DNA from: Oscillospiraceae bacterium
Lineage (GTDB): Bacteria > Bacillota_A > Clostridia > Oscillospirales > CAG-272
NCBI GenBank assembly: GCA_015064195.1
Contig: SVSO01000066.1
Span: 1 to 13,291, forward strand
DNA length: 13,291 bases
Reading direction: 5' to 3'
Positions 1 through 8,313 of the stretch are shown here, piece by piece; the first letter of the stretch is position 1; each line of letters opens with the position of its first letter. Made by a program: the position numbers and the translations under genes. Under the pieces are notes generated by a model, which was not told the DNA's origin, made no database searches, and saw only the letters and a list, made by a program, of their open reading frames with translations.

Positions 1-1
1 T

Positions 2-223
2 GTGCAGTTTGAGAAAGCGCGTGCGGATGCTCCCGGCGCGTACCCCATGATCAATCGGGAATTCGCCCGGTACCTGCGGAAAAAATTCCCGGATCTGCGG
101 TATCTTGACCGGGAGGAGGACATGGGCATCGAGGGACTCCGCCGCGCTAAGCGGAGCTATCATCCGCACCACATGATCGAAAAATTCCGGGCGATCCCCG
201 CAAACTATGGCAATGCGCTTTGA
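2..223 (+). CDS. DUF2156 / phosphatidylglycerol lysyltransferase C-terminal-like protein, 3' end only
   Basis: This is the last 73 codons of a gene that begins upstream of the window. The GTG at position 2 is most likely an internal valine, since the frame is open to the edge. The residues resemble the end of the DUF2156 fold seen in phosphatidylglycerol lysyltransferase C-terminal domains: the stretches YPMINREFAR, then YLDREEDMGIEGLRRAK, then SYHPHHMIEKF follow the family's closing pattern of an acidic 'REED.GI.GLR.AK.SY.P' block. Family members transfer aminoacyl groups to lipids or are uncharacterised acyltransferases, and the substrate cannot be told from this fragment. The stop TGA overlaps the next gene by 17 bp, which suggests translational coupling with the GNAT gene. 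Confidence 0.75.
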   Translation: MQFEKARADAPGAYPMINREFARYLRKKFPDLRYLDREEDMGIEGLRRAKRSYHPHHMIEKFRAIPANYGNAL

Positions 224-971
224 TCATCCGACGGCGGCGGATCTTCCGGTACTCCACGCACTCTGGCGGGAGGCTTTCGGCGATCCGGACAGCTTCATCG
301 ACCGATTTTTTCGCACGGCGTATCATCCGTCCCGCTGTCGGTGCGCCTTTGCGGACGATGTACCCGCCGCCGCCCTCTATTGGTTCGACTGCGAATGCGA
401 AGGAAGGCGGATCGCCTATCTCTACGGCGTTGCCACATTTGCGGCCTTTCGCGGTCAGGGCATTTGTCGGGCGCTGATGGCGGACACCCATCGGATGCTG
501 ACCGAGGACGGATACGCGGCGGCCATCCTTGTGCCGGGCGAAGGCTCGCTGTTCGATTTTTACGCCCGCATGGGATATAGCACTGCCTGCACTGTGCGGG
601 AATTCACCGTGGACGGCGTGCCCATGCCGGTGTCCATTCGTTCTGTGGATGCGGCGGACTATGCGGCTCTGCGGCGGAAGCTTCTGCCGGAGCGGGGCGT
701 GATTCAGGAGGGCGAAAATCTGGCGTTTCTTGCCGGTGAATGCGGACTGTTCGCCGGGGAAAACTTCCTGCTTGCGGCGCGTATGGACGGCGATCGGCTG
801 ACGGCGGCGGAACTGCTCGGCGATGCGGATGCCGCGCCGGGAATTGTGACGGCGCTCGGATGCCGACGGGGACGCTTCCGCACACCGGGAGACGGCCGCC
901 CCTTCGCCATGATGCTCCCGCTGTGTGAGGATTTTTCCCCGCCCGCATATTTTGGGCTGGCATTTGATTGA
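207..971 (+). CDS. GNAT family N-acetyltransferase
   Basis: A 254-residue protein whose first half is a Gcn5-related acetyltransferase domain. The strand with YLYGVATFAAFRGQGI (about residues 71-86) contains the R-G-Q-G-I acetyl-CoA pyrophosphate-binding motif, and FYARMGY at about 118-124 is the usual GNAT motif B end. The C-terminal 120 residues are less conserved and I do not recognise a second domain with certainty; a two-lobed Eis-like layout is possible. The acceptor substrate is unknown. There are two in-frame ATGs, at 207 and 213, and neither has a good Shine-Dalgarno sequence. Initiation is probably coupled to termination of the upstream gene at 223. The stop lies 14 bp before the AraC-type gene, so the three genes look cotranscribed. 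Confidence 0.85.
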   Translation: MAMRFDHPTAADLPVLHALWREAFGDPDSFIDRFFRTAYHPSRCRCAFADDVPAAALYWFDCECEGRRIAYLYGVATFAAFRGQGICRALMADTHRMLTEDGYAAAILVPGEGSLFDFYARMGYSTACTVREFTVDGVPMPVSIRSVDAADYAALRRKLLPERGVIQEGENLAFLAGECGLFAGENFLLAARMDGDRLTAAELLGDADAAPGIVTALGCRRGRFRTPGDGRPFAMMLPLCEDFSPPAYFGLAFD

Positions 972-985
972 CAAGGAGGTTTGCC

Positions 986-1756
986 ATGTTTTACGAGTTG
1001 AAGCACTCCATTGAAGCGGATTACTGGACGATGGAGGACGGACGCGATCTGACCTTCCCCCTGCACATTCACGCCTGCTACGAATTTTTCCTTGTCACCG
1101 AGGGCGAGCTTGAGATGACCATCGACGGCGTGACACGGACGATGGGCCGGGGCGAGGGCGCCATCGTGTTCCCTTATCAGATGCATGGTATGCACACGGA
1201 GTGCCGCAGCGCACATACGCTTTGTGTCTGCTCGGCTACCCTTGTCGGCTATTTTCACAGGCAGGTACAGGGACGACTGCCCGAGGACAATTTCTTCCGT
1301 CTGCCGGAACCGCTGGCGGAGCTGTTCGCCGGACTGCATCCGGACAGCGATATTCTGTCAGTCAAGGGCGTGCTGTACCTCATCTGCGGCGAATTTGCAA
1401 AAACTGCCGTCTATCGTCCCGGCACCGGAATCGCGCCGGATCAGCTGCTGCTCCGGATTCTCACCTACATCGAGGAGAATTTTTCGGGAAGCTGTTCGCT
1501 CAGGGAGCTTGCACAAACAATGTCCTATGATTATTCGTATCTGTCCAAGTATTTCATCCGCAAAATCGGGTTTTCATTTCACGATTACGTCAACGAGCGC
1601 AGGCTGAGCAATGCCTGCTATCTTCTGACAAATACGGAACGCTCCATGCTGGAAATCAGTCAGGAATGCGGATACAATTCCCTGCGCAGCTTCAATCGCA
1701 ACTTCAAGGAGCGATTCGGGATATCGCCGACGGAATATTGCAAAAAAGACAAATAA
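986..1756 (+). CDS. AraC family transcriptional regulator, upstream of the xylose operon
   Basis: A 256-residue regulator. The N-terminal half (about 5-100) is a cupin-like sensor domain with the histidine/glutamate pattern PLHIHACYEF at about 25-34. The C-terminal half (about 155-256) is an AraC/XylS double helix-turn-helix: first helix pair around SLRELAQTMSYDYSYLSKYF, second around MLEISQECGYNSLRSFNRNF, ending with the signature FKERFGISPTEY. The ATG at 986 is chosen because AAGGAGG at 973-979 sits seven bases before it; the open frame extends to a TTG at 968 that overlaps the previous stop and should not be used. The gene is followed 99 bp later by xylA in the same direction. Control of the xylose genes in response to a pentose or xylo-oligosaccharide is a reasonable inference from position, not shown by the sequence. 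Confidence 0.9.
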   Translation: MFYELKHSIEADYWTMEDGRDLTFPLHIHACYEFFLVTEGELEMTIDGVTRTMGRGEGAIVFPYQMHGMHTECRSAHTLCVCSATLVGYFHRQVQGRLPEDNFFRLPEPLAELFAGLHPDSDILSVKGVLYLICGEFAKTAVYRPGTGIAPDQLLLRILTYIEENFSGSCSLRELAQTMSYDYSYLSKYFIRKIGFSFHDYVNERRLSNACYLLTNTERSMLEISQECGYNSLRSFNRNFKERFGISPTEYCKKDK

Positions 1757-1768
1757 TGTCCATAAACG

Positions 1769-1790
1769 CCGCCAGAGATGGCGAGAAAAT
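1769..1790 (+). terminator. Weak hairpin after the AraC gene
   Basis: CGCCA at 1770-1774 pairs with TGGCG at 1779-1783 around a GAGA (GNRA-type) loop, shortly after the regulator stop. Only a mixed A/T stretch follows, not a clean T-run, so this may be an attenuating or processing hairpin rather than an efficient terminator. Confidence 0.3.
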
Positions 1791-1805
1791 TTCACTCATT
1801 TTATG

Positions 1806-1838
1806 TACAATAGAAGCAGGAGCATTGCTCCGATTTCT
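1806..1838 (+). promoter_or_regulatory. Putative xylA promoter -10 and overlapping dyad
   Basis: TACAAT at 1806-1811 is the best -10 candidate before xylA. The sequence 17 bp upstream (GAGAAA, 1783-1788) is a poor -35, as expected for an activator-dependent promoter. Immediately downstream lies a dyad centred on 1825: GGAGCA-T-TGCTCC (1819-1831), flanked symmetrically by AGAA (1812-1815) and TTCT (1835-1838). With transcription starting near 1818, the dyad could be an operator over the start site or a small 5'-leader hairpin just before the ribosome-binding site at 1841-1847. Confidence 0.45.
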
Positions 1839-1855
1839 GAAAGGAGATACATAAA

Positions 1856-3181
1856 ATGAGTGTTTTTTTTGATAAGATCCCTCACGTGCGCTATGAGGGC
1901 AGAGATTCTGTAAATCCCTTCGCTTTCCGGTGGTACGATCCCGATGCGGTCATCGAAGGCAAGACCATGCGCGAGCAGCTGCGGTTCGCTCTGTCCTATT
2001 GGCACACCATGTGCGGCGAGGGTACGGATATGTTCGGCCGCGGCACGTACGATAAAAGCTTCGGCGGCAGATCGGCAATGGAAATTTATAAAAATAAGGC
2101 AGACGCGGCATTTGAGCTGATGGATAAGCTGGACGTGGATTATTTCTGCTTCCATGACCGCGACATCGCACCGGAAGGCGAAACGCTTGCCGAAACCAAC
2201 GGATACCTCAGCGAAATGGCGGATTACATTGGCGCGCTGATGCAGAAATCCGGCAAAAAGCTGCTGTGGGGCACGGCAAACTGCTTCAACCATCCCCGCT
2301 ATATGCACGGCGCGGGAACTGCTCCCAATGCGGACGTGTTCGCATATGCGGCGGCGCAGATCAAGAAGGCGCTGGAGGTCACGGTGAAGCTTGGCGGTAA
2401 GGGCTATGTGTTCTGGGGCGGCCGCGAGGGCTATGAGACACTGCTCAACACCGACATGAAGTTAGAGCTTGACAATATGGCCTATCTCATGCGGCTGGCG
2501 GTGGATTATGGCCGCTCCATCGGATTCGACGGCGATTTTTACATCGAGCCGAAGCCGAAGGAGCCGACTAAGCATCAGTACGATTTCGACGCGGCTACGG
2601 TCATCGGCTTCCTCAAAACCCACGGGCTGGACAAGGATTTCAAGCTCAACATCGAGGCCAATCACGCCACTCTCGCCGGTCATACCTTCCAGCATGAGCT
2701 GGCAGTGGCGCGGGTGAACGGTGCATTCGGTTCGATTGACGCCAATCAGGGCGATATGCTCCTCGGCTGGGACACCGACCAGTTCCCCACGGATGTGTAT
2801 ACTACCGCCATGTGTATGCTGGAGGTGCTTCGTGCCGGCGGATTCACAAACGGCGGCCTGAATTTCGATGCCAAGACCAGACGCGGCTCTTATACGCCGG
2901 AGGACATTGCCCATGCTTACATCGCCGGTATGGATGCCTATGCGCTGGGACTGCGGATCGCGGCGGCAATCCGTGCGGACGGCAGAGTGGATGAATTCGT
3001 GGATGCTCGCTATGAAAGCTACAAGTCCGGCATCGGTGCGAAGATCCTCGGACGGCAGACTTCCCTTGCGGAGCTGGAATCCTATGCCCTTGCCATGGGC
3101 GAGGTGACAACCAACATCAGCGGCCGTCAGGAATATCTGGAGAATATCGTCAACGCCGTCATGTTCGGCGGCAAAATCTGA
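1856..3181 (+). CDS. xylA: Xylose isomerase (class II)
   Basis: Converts D-xylose to D-xylulose in the cytoplasm, the first step of the isomerase pathway. The 441-residue length fits class II xylose isomerases, which carry an N-terminal extension compared with class I. The catalytic and metal residues are all visible: FHDRD at 99-103 (catalytic His100, Asp103), IEPKPKEP at 230-237 (Glu231, Lys233), [12 protein letters not shown] at 265-276 (Glu267, His270), Asp295, Asp306 and Asp308 in the [15 protein letters not shown] segments, and Asp338 in NFDAK. This matches the known class II pattern with a one-residue offset. AAGGAGA at 1841-1847 precedes the ATG. The stop at 3179-3181 touches the ribosome-binding site of the GH3 gene, so the two are an operon. 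No defect is seen. Confidence 0.98.
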   Translation: MSVFFDKIPHVRYEGRDSVNPFAFRWYDPDAVIEGKTMREQLRFALSYWHTMCGEGTDMFGRGTYDKSFGGRSAMEIYKNKADAAFELMDKLDVDYFCFHDRDIAPEGETLAETNGYLSEMADYIGALMQKSGKKLLWGTANCFNHPRYMHGAGTAPNADVFAYAAAQIKKALEVTVKLGGKGYVFWGGREGYETLLNTDMKLELDNMAYLMRLAVDYGRSIGFDGDFYIEPKPKEPTKHQYDFDAATVIGFLKTHGLDKDFKLNIEANHATLAGHTFQHELAVARVNGAFGSIDANQGDMLLGWDTDQFPTDVYTTAMCMLEVLRAGGFTNGGLNFDAKTRRGSYTPEDIAHAYIAGMDAYALGLRIAAAIRADGRVDEFVDARYESYKSGIGAKILGRQTSLAELESYALAMGEVTTNISGRQEYLENIVNAVMFGGKI

Positions 3182-3190
3182 GGAGGGCGC

Positions 3191-5290
3191 ATGGATTTCA
3201 AGGAAGCATCCCGGCGAGCGGCGGTATTGGTGGAAAAGATGACGGCGGAGGAGAAGATCTCCCAGCTGCTGTACAATTCCCCTGCCATCGAGCGGCTGGG
3301 AATCAAGGAGCACAACTGGTGGAATGAGGCACTGCACGGCGTGGCGCGTGCGGGAACGGCCACCGTGTTCCCCCAGACCATCGGCATGGCGGCATCCTTC
3401 GACCCGGATAAGCTGCGGGAGGCGGCGGATGTCATCTCCACGGAGGCGCGGGCGAAATACAACCAGAGCGACAAATTCGGCGATCACGGCATTTACAAGA
3501 ATCTCACCTTCTGGTCGCCCAACATCAACATCTTCCGCGATCCCAGATGGGGACGCGGTCAGGAAACCTACGGCGAGGACCCCTTCCTCACCGCAATGAT
3601 GGGATGCGCATTCATAGGCGGCATTCAGGGCGACGGCGAGTTCCTGAAGGCGGCGGCGTGTGCCAAGCATTTCGCCGTTCACAGCGGCCCGGAAAAGGAG
3701 CGTCATTTCTTTGATGCGGTGGTAAGCAAGCAGGATCTGTGGGAGACATACCTTCCCGCATTTGAATGGGCGGTGACACGGGCGAATGTGCGCGGCATCA
3801 TGGGCGCGTATAATCGCACCAATGGTCAGCCCTGCTGTGCCCATACCGAGCTGATGGGTGAGATCCTGTTCGGCAAGTGGAATTTCGAGGGATATTTTGT
3901 GTCCGACTGCGGTGCGATCCACGACATTTTCGCCAGCCATCACTACACCGATTCCCATGTGGAATCGGCGGCGGTATCGCTGAAGCGGGGCTGTGATCTC
4001 AACTGCGGTGAGATCTACACGAAGCTCATCGATGCTTACGAGACGGATCTCATCACCGACGAGGATCTGACCCGAGCGGCGACCCATCTTTACGCCATCC
4101 GCTTCATGCTGGGCGAATTTGAGGAGGAGCGGCCCTATTCGGACATTCCGTTCACCACCCTCGACTGCCCATCCCATCGCGCACTGAATCTGGAGATGGC
4201 GAAAAAGACGCTGGTTCTGCTGAAAAATGAGGACAATTTCCTGCCCCTTTCGCCGGAGAAGGTGAAAACCATTGCGGCAGTCGGCCCGAATGTACAGTCC
4301 GTGCGCGTGCTGGAGGGCAACTACGAGGGCCGCGCATCCCATTATATCACCGTTGCGGACGGCATCCGGGACGTGTTCACCGATTCCTCTGTCTATGTGG
4401 CGGACGGCTGTAAGCTGTCCAGCGGCGGCAAAGGAACGCACGCCGACTGGTTCAGCGTCGGTTCGGCGGCGGCATCCAATGCGGAAGTCACCGTGCTGTG
4501 CGTGGGACTTGACAGCTCCATCGAGGGCGAAGAAGGCGCGGCGGACAGCGTGAAGGGATACTGCGACGGCGGCGATCGGCTGGTGCTGACCCTTCCGCCG
4601 GTTCAGCGTGAGCTGGTGGACAAGATCTGCGATGTGACCGACAATCTGGTCATCGTTATCATGGCCGGAAGTCCCGTTGACGTGGGCGAGCGGGCAAGAG
4701 CGCACGCCAAAGCCATCATTCAGGCGTGGTATCCCGGTGCTGTCGGCGGACGTGCCATCGCCGAGCTGCTGGCAGGCAGATTTTCTCCCAGCGCACGGAT
4801 GCCCATCACCCTTCCGACGGAAGGTACACTGCCGGATTTCACCGATTATTCCATGGACGGCCGCACCTATCGCTTCTTAACGGATGCACCGGAGTATCCC
4901 TTCGGCTACGGCCTCGGCTATACGGATTTCCGCTATGAAAATCTGCGCACGGAGCGCACGGATGAGGGCGCACGGGTGACGGTGACGGTGACGAATACGG
5001 GCGGAATGGCCGGCGAAGAACCGGTACAGATCTACGCGAAATATGCCGATTCCCGCTTCCGCACGCCAAACTGCCAGCTCTGCGGCATCAAAACGGTGAA
5101 GCTTGCGCCCGGCGAGTCGTCGGATGTGATCGTGGATGTGGATGACTATTGGCTGAAAACTGTGGATAATGAGGGCAATCGCGTCGATCCGGAGGGCGGC
5201 GTGACGCTGTACGCAGGCGGACATCAGCCCGATGCGCGCAGTGACGAGCTGACCGGATACGCCTGCCTGCGGAAAAAATTGGAGAATTGA
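3191..5290 (+). CDS. Glycoside hydrolase family 3, beta-xylosidase type
   Basis: A 699-residue GH3 enzyme with no signal peptide, so it should act in the cytoplasm on imported short oligosaccharides. Domain order: a TIM barrel (about 1-320) with NWWNEALHGVARAG at 42-55, RDPRWGRGQETYGEDP at 116-131, the KH motif at 159-160 and FVSDCGAI at 236-243, where Asp239 is the expected nucleophile; then an alpha/beta sandwich (about 335-550) with GLDSSIEGEEG at 439-449, which should hold the general acid/base glutamate; then a fibronectin-III-like domain (about 570-690) beginning after YPFGYGLGYT. The NWWNEALHG and SDCGAI forms resemble beta-xylosidase/alpha-arabinofuranosidase members. The place between xylA and xylB supports xylosidase activity, though beta-glucosidase or arabinofuranosidase side activity cannot be excluded. 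AGGAGGG at 3181-3187 precedes the ATG. Confidence 0.95.
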   Translation: MDFKEASRRAAVLVEKMTAEEKISQLLYNSPAIERLGIKEHNWWNEALHGVARAGTATVFPQTIGMAASFDPDKLREAADVISTEARAKYNQSDKFGDHGIYKNLTFWSPNINIFRDPRWGRGQETYGEDPFLTAMMGCAFIGGIQGDGEFLKAAACAKHFAVHSGPEKERHFFDAVVSKQDLWETYLPAFEWAVTRANVRGIMGAYNRTNGQPCCAHTELMGEILFGKWNFEGYFVSDCGAIHDIFASHHYTDSHVESAAVSLKRGCDLNCGEIYTKLIDAYETDLITDEDLTRAATHLYAIRFMLGEFEEERPYSDIPFTTLDCPSHRALNLEMAKKTLVLLKNEDNFLPLSPEKVKTIAAVGPNVQSVRVLEGNYEGRASHYITVADGIRDVFTDSSVYVADGCKLSSGGKGTHADWFSVGSAAASNAEVTVLCVGLDSSIEGEEGAADSVKGYCDGGDRLVLTLPPVQRELVDKICDVTDNLVIVIMAGSPVDVGERARAHAKAIIQAWYPGAVGGRAIAELLAGRFSPSARMPITLPTEGTLPDFTDYSMDGRTYRFLTDAPEYPFGYGLGYTDFRYENLRTERTDEGARVTVTVTNTGGMAGEEPVQIYAKYADSRFRTPNCQLCGIKTVKLAPGESSDVIVDVDDYWLKTVDNEGNRVDPEGGVTLYAGGHQPDARSDELTGYACLRKKLEN

Positions 5291-5291
5291 T

Positions 5292-6749
5292 ATGAAAAAA
5301 CTGATCGGAATTGACGTTGGAACGTCGGCACTCAAAGCGATTTTAATGGATGAAACCGGCGCGATCATTCGCACCGAGAGCCGGGAATATCCGCTGTATC
5401 AGCCGAAAAATGGCTGGGCAGAGCAGAATCCCGAGGACTGGTGGGATGCGGCGAAATCTGCCCTCGCCGCCATCAGCGACGGGGTTTCGGATATCGCCGG
5501 TATCGGACTCACCGGACAGATGCACGGTCTTGTCATGCTGGATGCGGCGGGTGAGGTGCTTCGCCCGGCCATCATCTGGTGTGACGGGCGCACATCGGCG
5601 GAATGCGACCAGATCCACGAGATCATAGGCCGGGAGCGGCTGATCGCCATCACCGCAAATCCTGCGCTCCCCGGCTTCACCGCATCGAAAATTCTCTGGG
5701 TGAAGCATCACGAGCCGGAAATTTTCGCAAAATGCCGCCATATTCTGCTGCCCAAGGATTATATCCGCTATAAGCTCACCGGCGTTTTCGCCACGGAAGT
5801 GTCGGATGCGGGCGGAATGCAGCTGCTGGACATCGCCGGACGATGCTGGTCGAATGAGGTGCTGGATGGGCTGGAGATTCCCCGGGAATGGCTGGGCGAG
5901 GTGTACGAAAGCCCGGAGATCACCGGTTATGTGACGCTTCCCGGCGTGTGCGAGGGCGTGCCGGTGGTGGGCGGTGCAGGTGACAATGCGGCGGCGGCAG
6001 TGGGATGCGGTGTAGTGGAGGACGGACGCGCGTTCACAACCATCGGCACCAGCGGCGTGGTATTCGCCCATACCGACAAGCCTGCCATCGATCCGCGGGG
6101 CAGAGTGCACACCTTCTGCTGCGCCGTCCCCGGAAAATGGCACGTCATGGGCGTGACGCAAAGTGCAGGTCTCTCCCTCAAATGGTTCCGCGAGCAGTTT
6201 GCCGCCGAATTGTCCTACCGGGAGATCGATGAACTGGCGGCGAAGATTCCCGTGGGATGCGACCGGCTGCTGTATCTGCCCTATCTGATGGGCGAGCGCA
6301 CGCCCCATCTGGATGCCAACGCGCGGGGCGTGTTCTTCGGAATGTCCGCCATCCACACAAGAGCGCATTTTCTGCGTGCCGTGCTGGAGGGCGTGGCCTA
6401 TTCGCTCCGGGACTGTGTGGAGGTTCTGCGGGAAATGGGCATTGAGGTTGACAATATGACGGCAGTCGGCGGCGGTGCAAGTCCGCTGTGGTGTGAGATC
6501 CTCGCCGGAACTTTCGATATTCCCATCCGCGCCACGATTTCCGAGGGCGGCCCGTCGGTGGGCGCAGCGATCCTTGCCGGCGTGGGTGCCGGCGTGTATG
6601 AAAGCGTGGAGTCCGCCTGCCGGAGTCTCATCGGCTTCGGTGAAGCACGAATTCCCGCAGACACGGCGGCGTATGATGGATATTATCAGCTCTACCGCAG
6701 GCTGTATCCGGCGCTGAAGGACAGCTATTCGGAGCTTGCGCGGATGTAA
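5292..6749 (+). CDS. xylB: Xylulokinase (FGGY family)
   Basis: Phosphorylates D-xylulose to xylulose 5-phosphate with ATP, feeding the pentose phosphate pathway. The 485-residue length is typical. The N-terminal actin-like lobe shows IGIDVGTSALKA at 5-16 and GLTGQMHGLVMLD at 72-84, the xylulokinase form of the substrate motif. GGAGDNAAAA at 227-236 carries the catalytic Asp231. IGTSGVV at about 251-257 and VGGGASPLWCEILA near residue 395 are nucleotide-binding elements of the second lobe. The ATG is one base after the GH3 stop, with GGAGAA at 5281-5286 as ribosome-binding site, so translation is probably coupled. The final 16 bases of this gene recur at 8329-8344 behind the first SBP copy. 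Confidence 0.97.
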   Translation: MKKLIGIDVGTSALKAILMDETGAIIRTESREYPLYQPKNGWAEQNPEDWWDAAKSALAAISDGVSDIAGIGLTGQMHGLVMLDAAGEVLRPAIIWCDGRTSAECDQIHEIIGRERLIAITANPALPGFTASKILWVKHHEPEIFAKCRHILLPKDYIRYKLTGVFATEVSDAGGMQLLDIAGRCWSNEVLDGLEIPREWLGEVYESPEITGYVTLPGVCEGVPVVGGAGDNAAAAVGCGVVEDGRAFTTIGTSGVVFAHTDKPAIDPRGRVHTFCCAVPGKWHVMGVTQSAGLSLKWFREQFAAELSYREIDELAAKIPVGCDRLLYLPYLMGERTPHLDANARGVFFGMSAIHTRAHFLRAVLEGVAYSLRDCVEVLREMGIEVDNMTAVGGGASPLWCEILAGTFDIPIRATISEGGPSVGAAILAGVGAGVYESVESACRSLIGFGEARIPADTAAYDGYYQLYRRLYPALKDSYSELARM

Positions 6750-6777
6750 CGGCATTTCTCACGGCTTTGAAAACTCT

Positions 6778-6802
6778 ACGAATCGTTTACTCCACGAATC
6801 GT
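6778..6802 (+). repeat. Direct repeat of a short palindrome upstream of the SBP1 promoter
   Basis: ACGAATCGT occurs at 6778-6786 and again at 6794-6802, a 16-bp period. Each copy is itself a dyad (ACGA-A-TCGT). The pair lies 15-39 bp upstream of the -35 box, roughly -50 to -74 from the likely transcription start, a usual place for an activator. It lies in the stretch by which unit A is longer and is absent before SBP2. Confidence 0.45.
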
Positions 6803-6816
6803 ATAGTTGCGCGGGA

Positions 6817-6845
6817 TTGACAAAAATTGCAGATGATGGTATAAT
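6817..6845 (+). promoter_or_regulatory. Consensus SigA promoter of SBP1
   Basis: TTGACA at 6817-6822 and TATAAT at 6840-6845 are separated by exactly 17 bp. TG at 6837-6838 gives an extended -10 as well. Transcription should begin near 6852. Such a strong core promoter implies control by repression, which fits the palindrome overlapping it. Confidence 0.9.
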
Positions 6846-6873
6846 ATCATTGGGTGATTTACCATCATCTGCA
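6828..6873. promoter_or_regulatory. Operator candidate 1: two-arm palindrome over the SBP1 -10 and start site
   Basis: TGCAGATGATGGTA at 6828-6841 is repeated perfectly in inverted orientation as TACCATCATCTGCA at 6860-6873. Arm centres are 32 bp apart, about three helical turns, so both arms face the same side of the DNA. The left arm covers the spacer and start of the -10 and is not transcribed, so a DNA operator is likelier than an RNA hairpin. The same geometry is present at 8392-8437. Confidence 0.7.
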
Positions 6874-6897
6874 TATTTATATCAAAAGGAGACCAAT

Positions 6898-8313
6898 ATG
6901 AAAAAAGCAACGTATTTTCTTCTTTTGACATCTTTGTTGGTATCGGTTTGTTCCTGCGGCTGAGAAACGTCGTCGGATACAACGGATGCTGCGACAACCG
7001 AGGCAGCAAACAGCAATTATAACGTGCAGGATTTCGGCGGCAGAACCTTCAACTACATGACCAGCGATATGTATATTGACGATCAGTACGTGGAAGAAGC
7101 CACCGGCGATGTTTACGACGATGCGATCTATAACCGCAATGTTTTCATTGAAACCACCTTCAACGTCAAGCTCAACTGCATTGCCGAACCCTTTACATGG
7201 GCGATCCGCGATGAATACATGGGCAAGATCCGCAGCTCGGTCATGGCCGGTGACGGTGCGTACGATATTATCTCCCAGCATTCCGTCAGCGTCGGCTCCA
7301 TGATGGGCGATAACCTGTTCATGAACCTGAACGATGTGGAATCTCTGAATCTGGACGCGGACTGGTGGTCGAAGCTCATCCGCGACGAGCTGACCTACAA
7401 GGGCAAGATCTACGGTATGGCTGGCGATATTTCAAACAATCTGCTGAATGCTTCCGAGGTGTTCTTTTTCAATAAGCAGATGATGGAGGAATTCCAGCTG
7501 GAAGATCCTTATCAGCTGGTGCGCGACGGAAAGTGGACCATCGACAAGCTGCTGGAGATGATTACCGGCACGGCACAGGATCTGGACGGCAATTCCACCA
7601 TGGATCAGAGCGATATCTGGGGCATGGCCATCGAGGATCAGCAGACATATGTTGACCTGATCACTGCGTTTGGCATGACCTATTCCTTCTATGAGGGCGA
7701 CGTGCGCAGACCGAATGTGGAATCGGAGACATTCCTTGACAGCGCCGAATTGATCCGCGCTATGCTGATGGACAATGAGGATGTTCTCTACCGACAGGGC
7801 GATGCGGCAACAACGAAGGTATTCCCGGAAGGCCGCGCACTTTTCTACACAGGACAGCTTCATTACACCGATTCCTTCCGCGAGCTGGAATTTGACTACG
7901 GTATTCTGCCGCCTCCCAAGAGAAATGAGGCTCAGGAAAACTATTATTGCACACCCCGTGACTCTTTTGTGCTGTACAGCATTCCCACCGACGTTCCGGA
8001 TGCGGAATTCGCCGGCGCGATCATGGAGGCACTGGCTGTGGGCGGCTCGGAGTACATCATCCCCGTTTTCATCGATAAGGTCTGCAATATAAAAAATGTG
8101 CGTGACGAGGACAGCGTGGAAATGCTGGAGCTGATCCGCAAAAACACGACGGTGGACTTTGCGATGGTATTTTCAACCGACACCGGCAGAGTGGCTCATG
8201 TCATCTGCGATGCCATCAACAACAAGAAGGAATTGACCACCTACTGGGCGGCAAACAAAGATGCAAAGCTGGCAGAGTGGGAAGAATTTCTCAAAGCATA
8301 TGCGGGAGAGTAA
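6898..8313 (+). pseudogene. Lipoprotein solute-binding protein SBP1, interrupted by an in-frame TGA
   Basis: The frame starts at ATG 6898 (ribosome-binding site AAAAGGAG, 6884-6891) and encodes a lipoprotein signal peptide, MKKATYFLLLTSLLVSVCSC, with lipobox V-C-S-C and lipidated Cys20. Codon 22 (6961-6963) is TGA where SBP2 has GGT for glycine; a GGA-to-TGA change would explain it. The frame then stays open for 450 codons to 8313 with no frameshift, and the whole aligns gap-free with SBP2 (471 residues). The body is an ABC-type family 1 sugar-binding fold: conserved GDVYDDAIYNRNVF, MAGDGAYDII, LDADWWSKLIRDELTYKGKIYG, an EF-hand-like loop DLDGNSTMDQSD and the FGILPLP-type segment DYGILPPPKRNEAQENYY. 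A GTG at 7024 could restart translation but would leave out the signal peptide. Either a young pseudogene, a readthrough case or a base error; TGA is a normal stop in neighbouring genes. Confidence 0.8.

Noticed and set aside
147..974. 275-codon minus-strand frame opposite the GNAT gene
   Set aside because: Composition is Arg/His/Ser-rich without domain signs and lies opposite a clear acetyltransferase.
2462..4705. 747-codon open frame on the minus strand opposite xylA and the GH3 gene
   Set aside because: It lies wholly antisense to two unmistakable enzyme genes, its translation shows no recognisable domain, and long antisense frames are a known effect of GC-biased third positions.
5343..6755. 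470-codon minus-strand frame opposite xylB
   Set aside because: Antisense shadow of xylB, without ribosome-binding site, promoter or domain-like sequence.
6961..6963. Selenocysteine or a recoded TGA in SBP1
   Set aside because: The paralogue has glycine here, the site is a flexible linker of an exported lipoprotein, I see no convincing SECIS-like hairpin right after it, and TGA ends at least five neighbouring genes (223, 971, 3181, 5290 and 12317).
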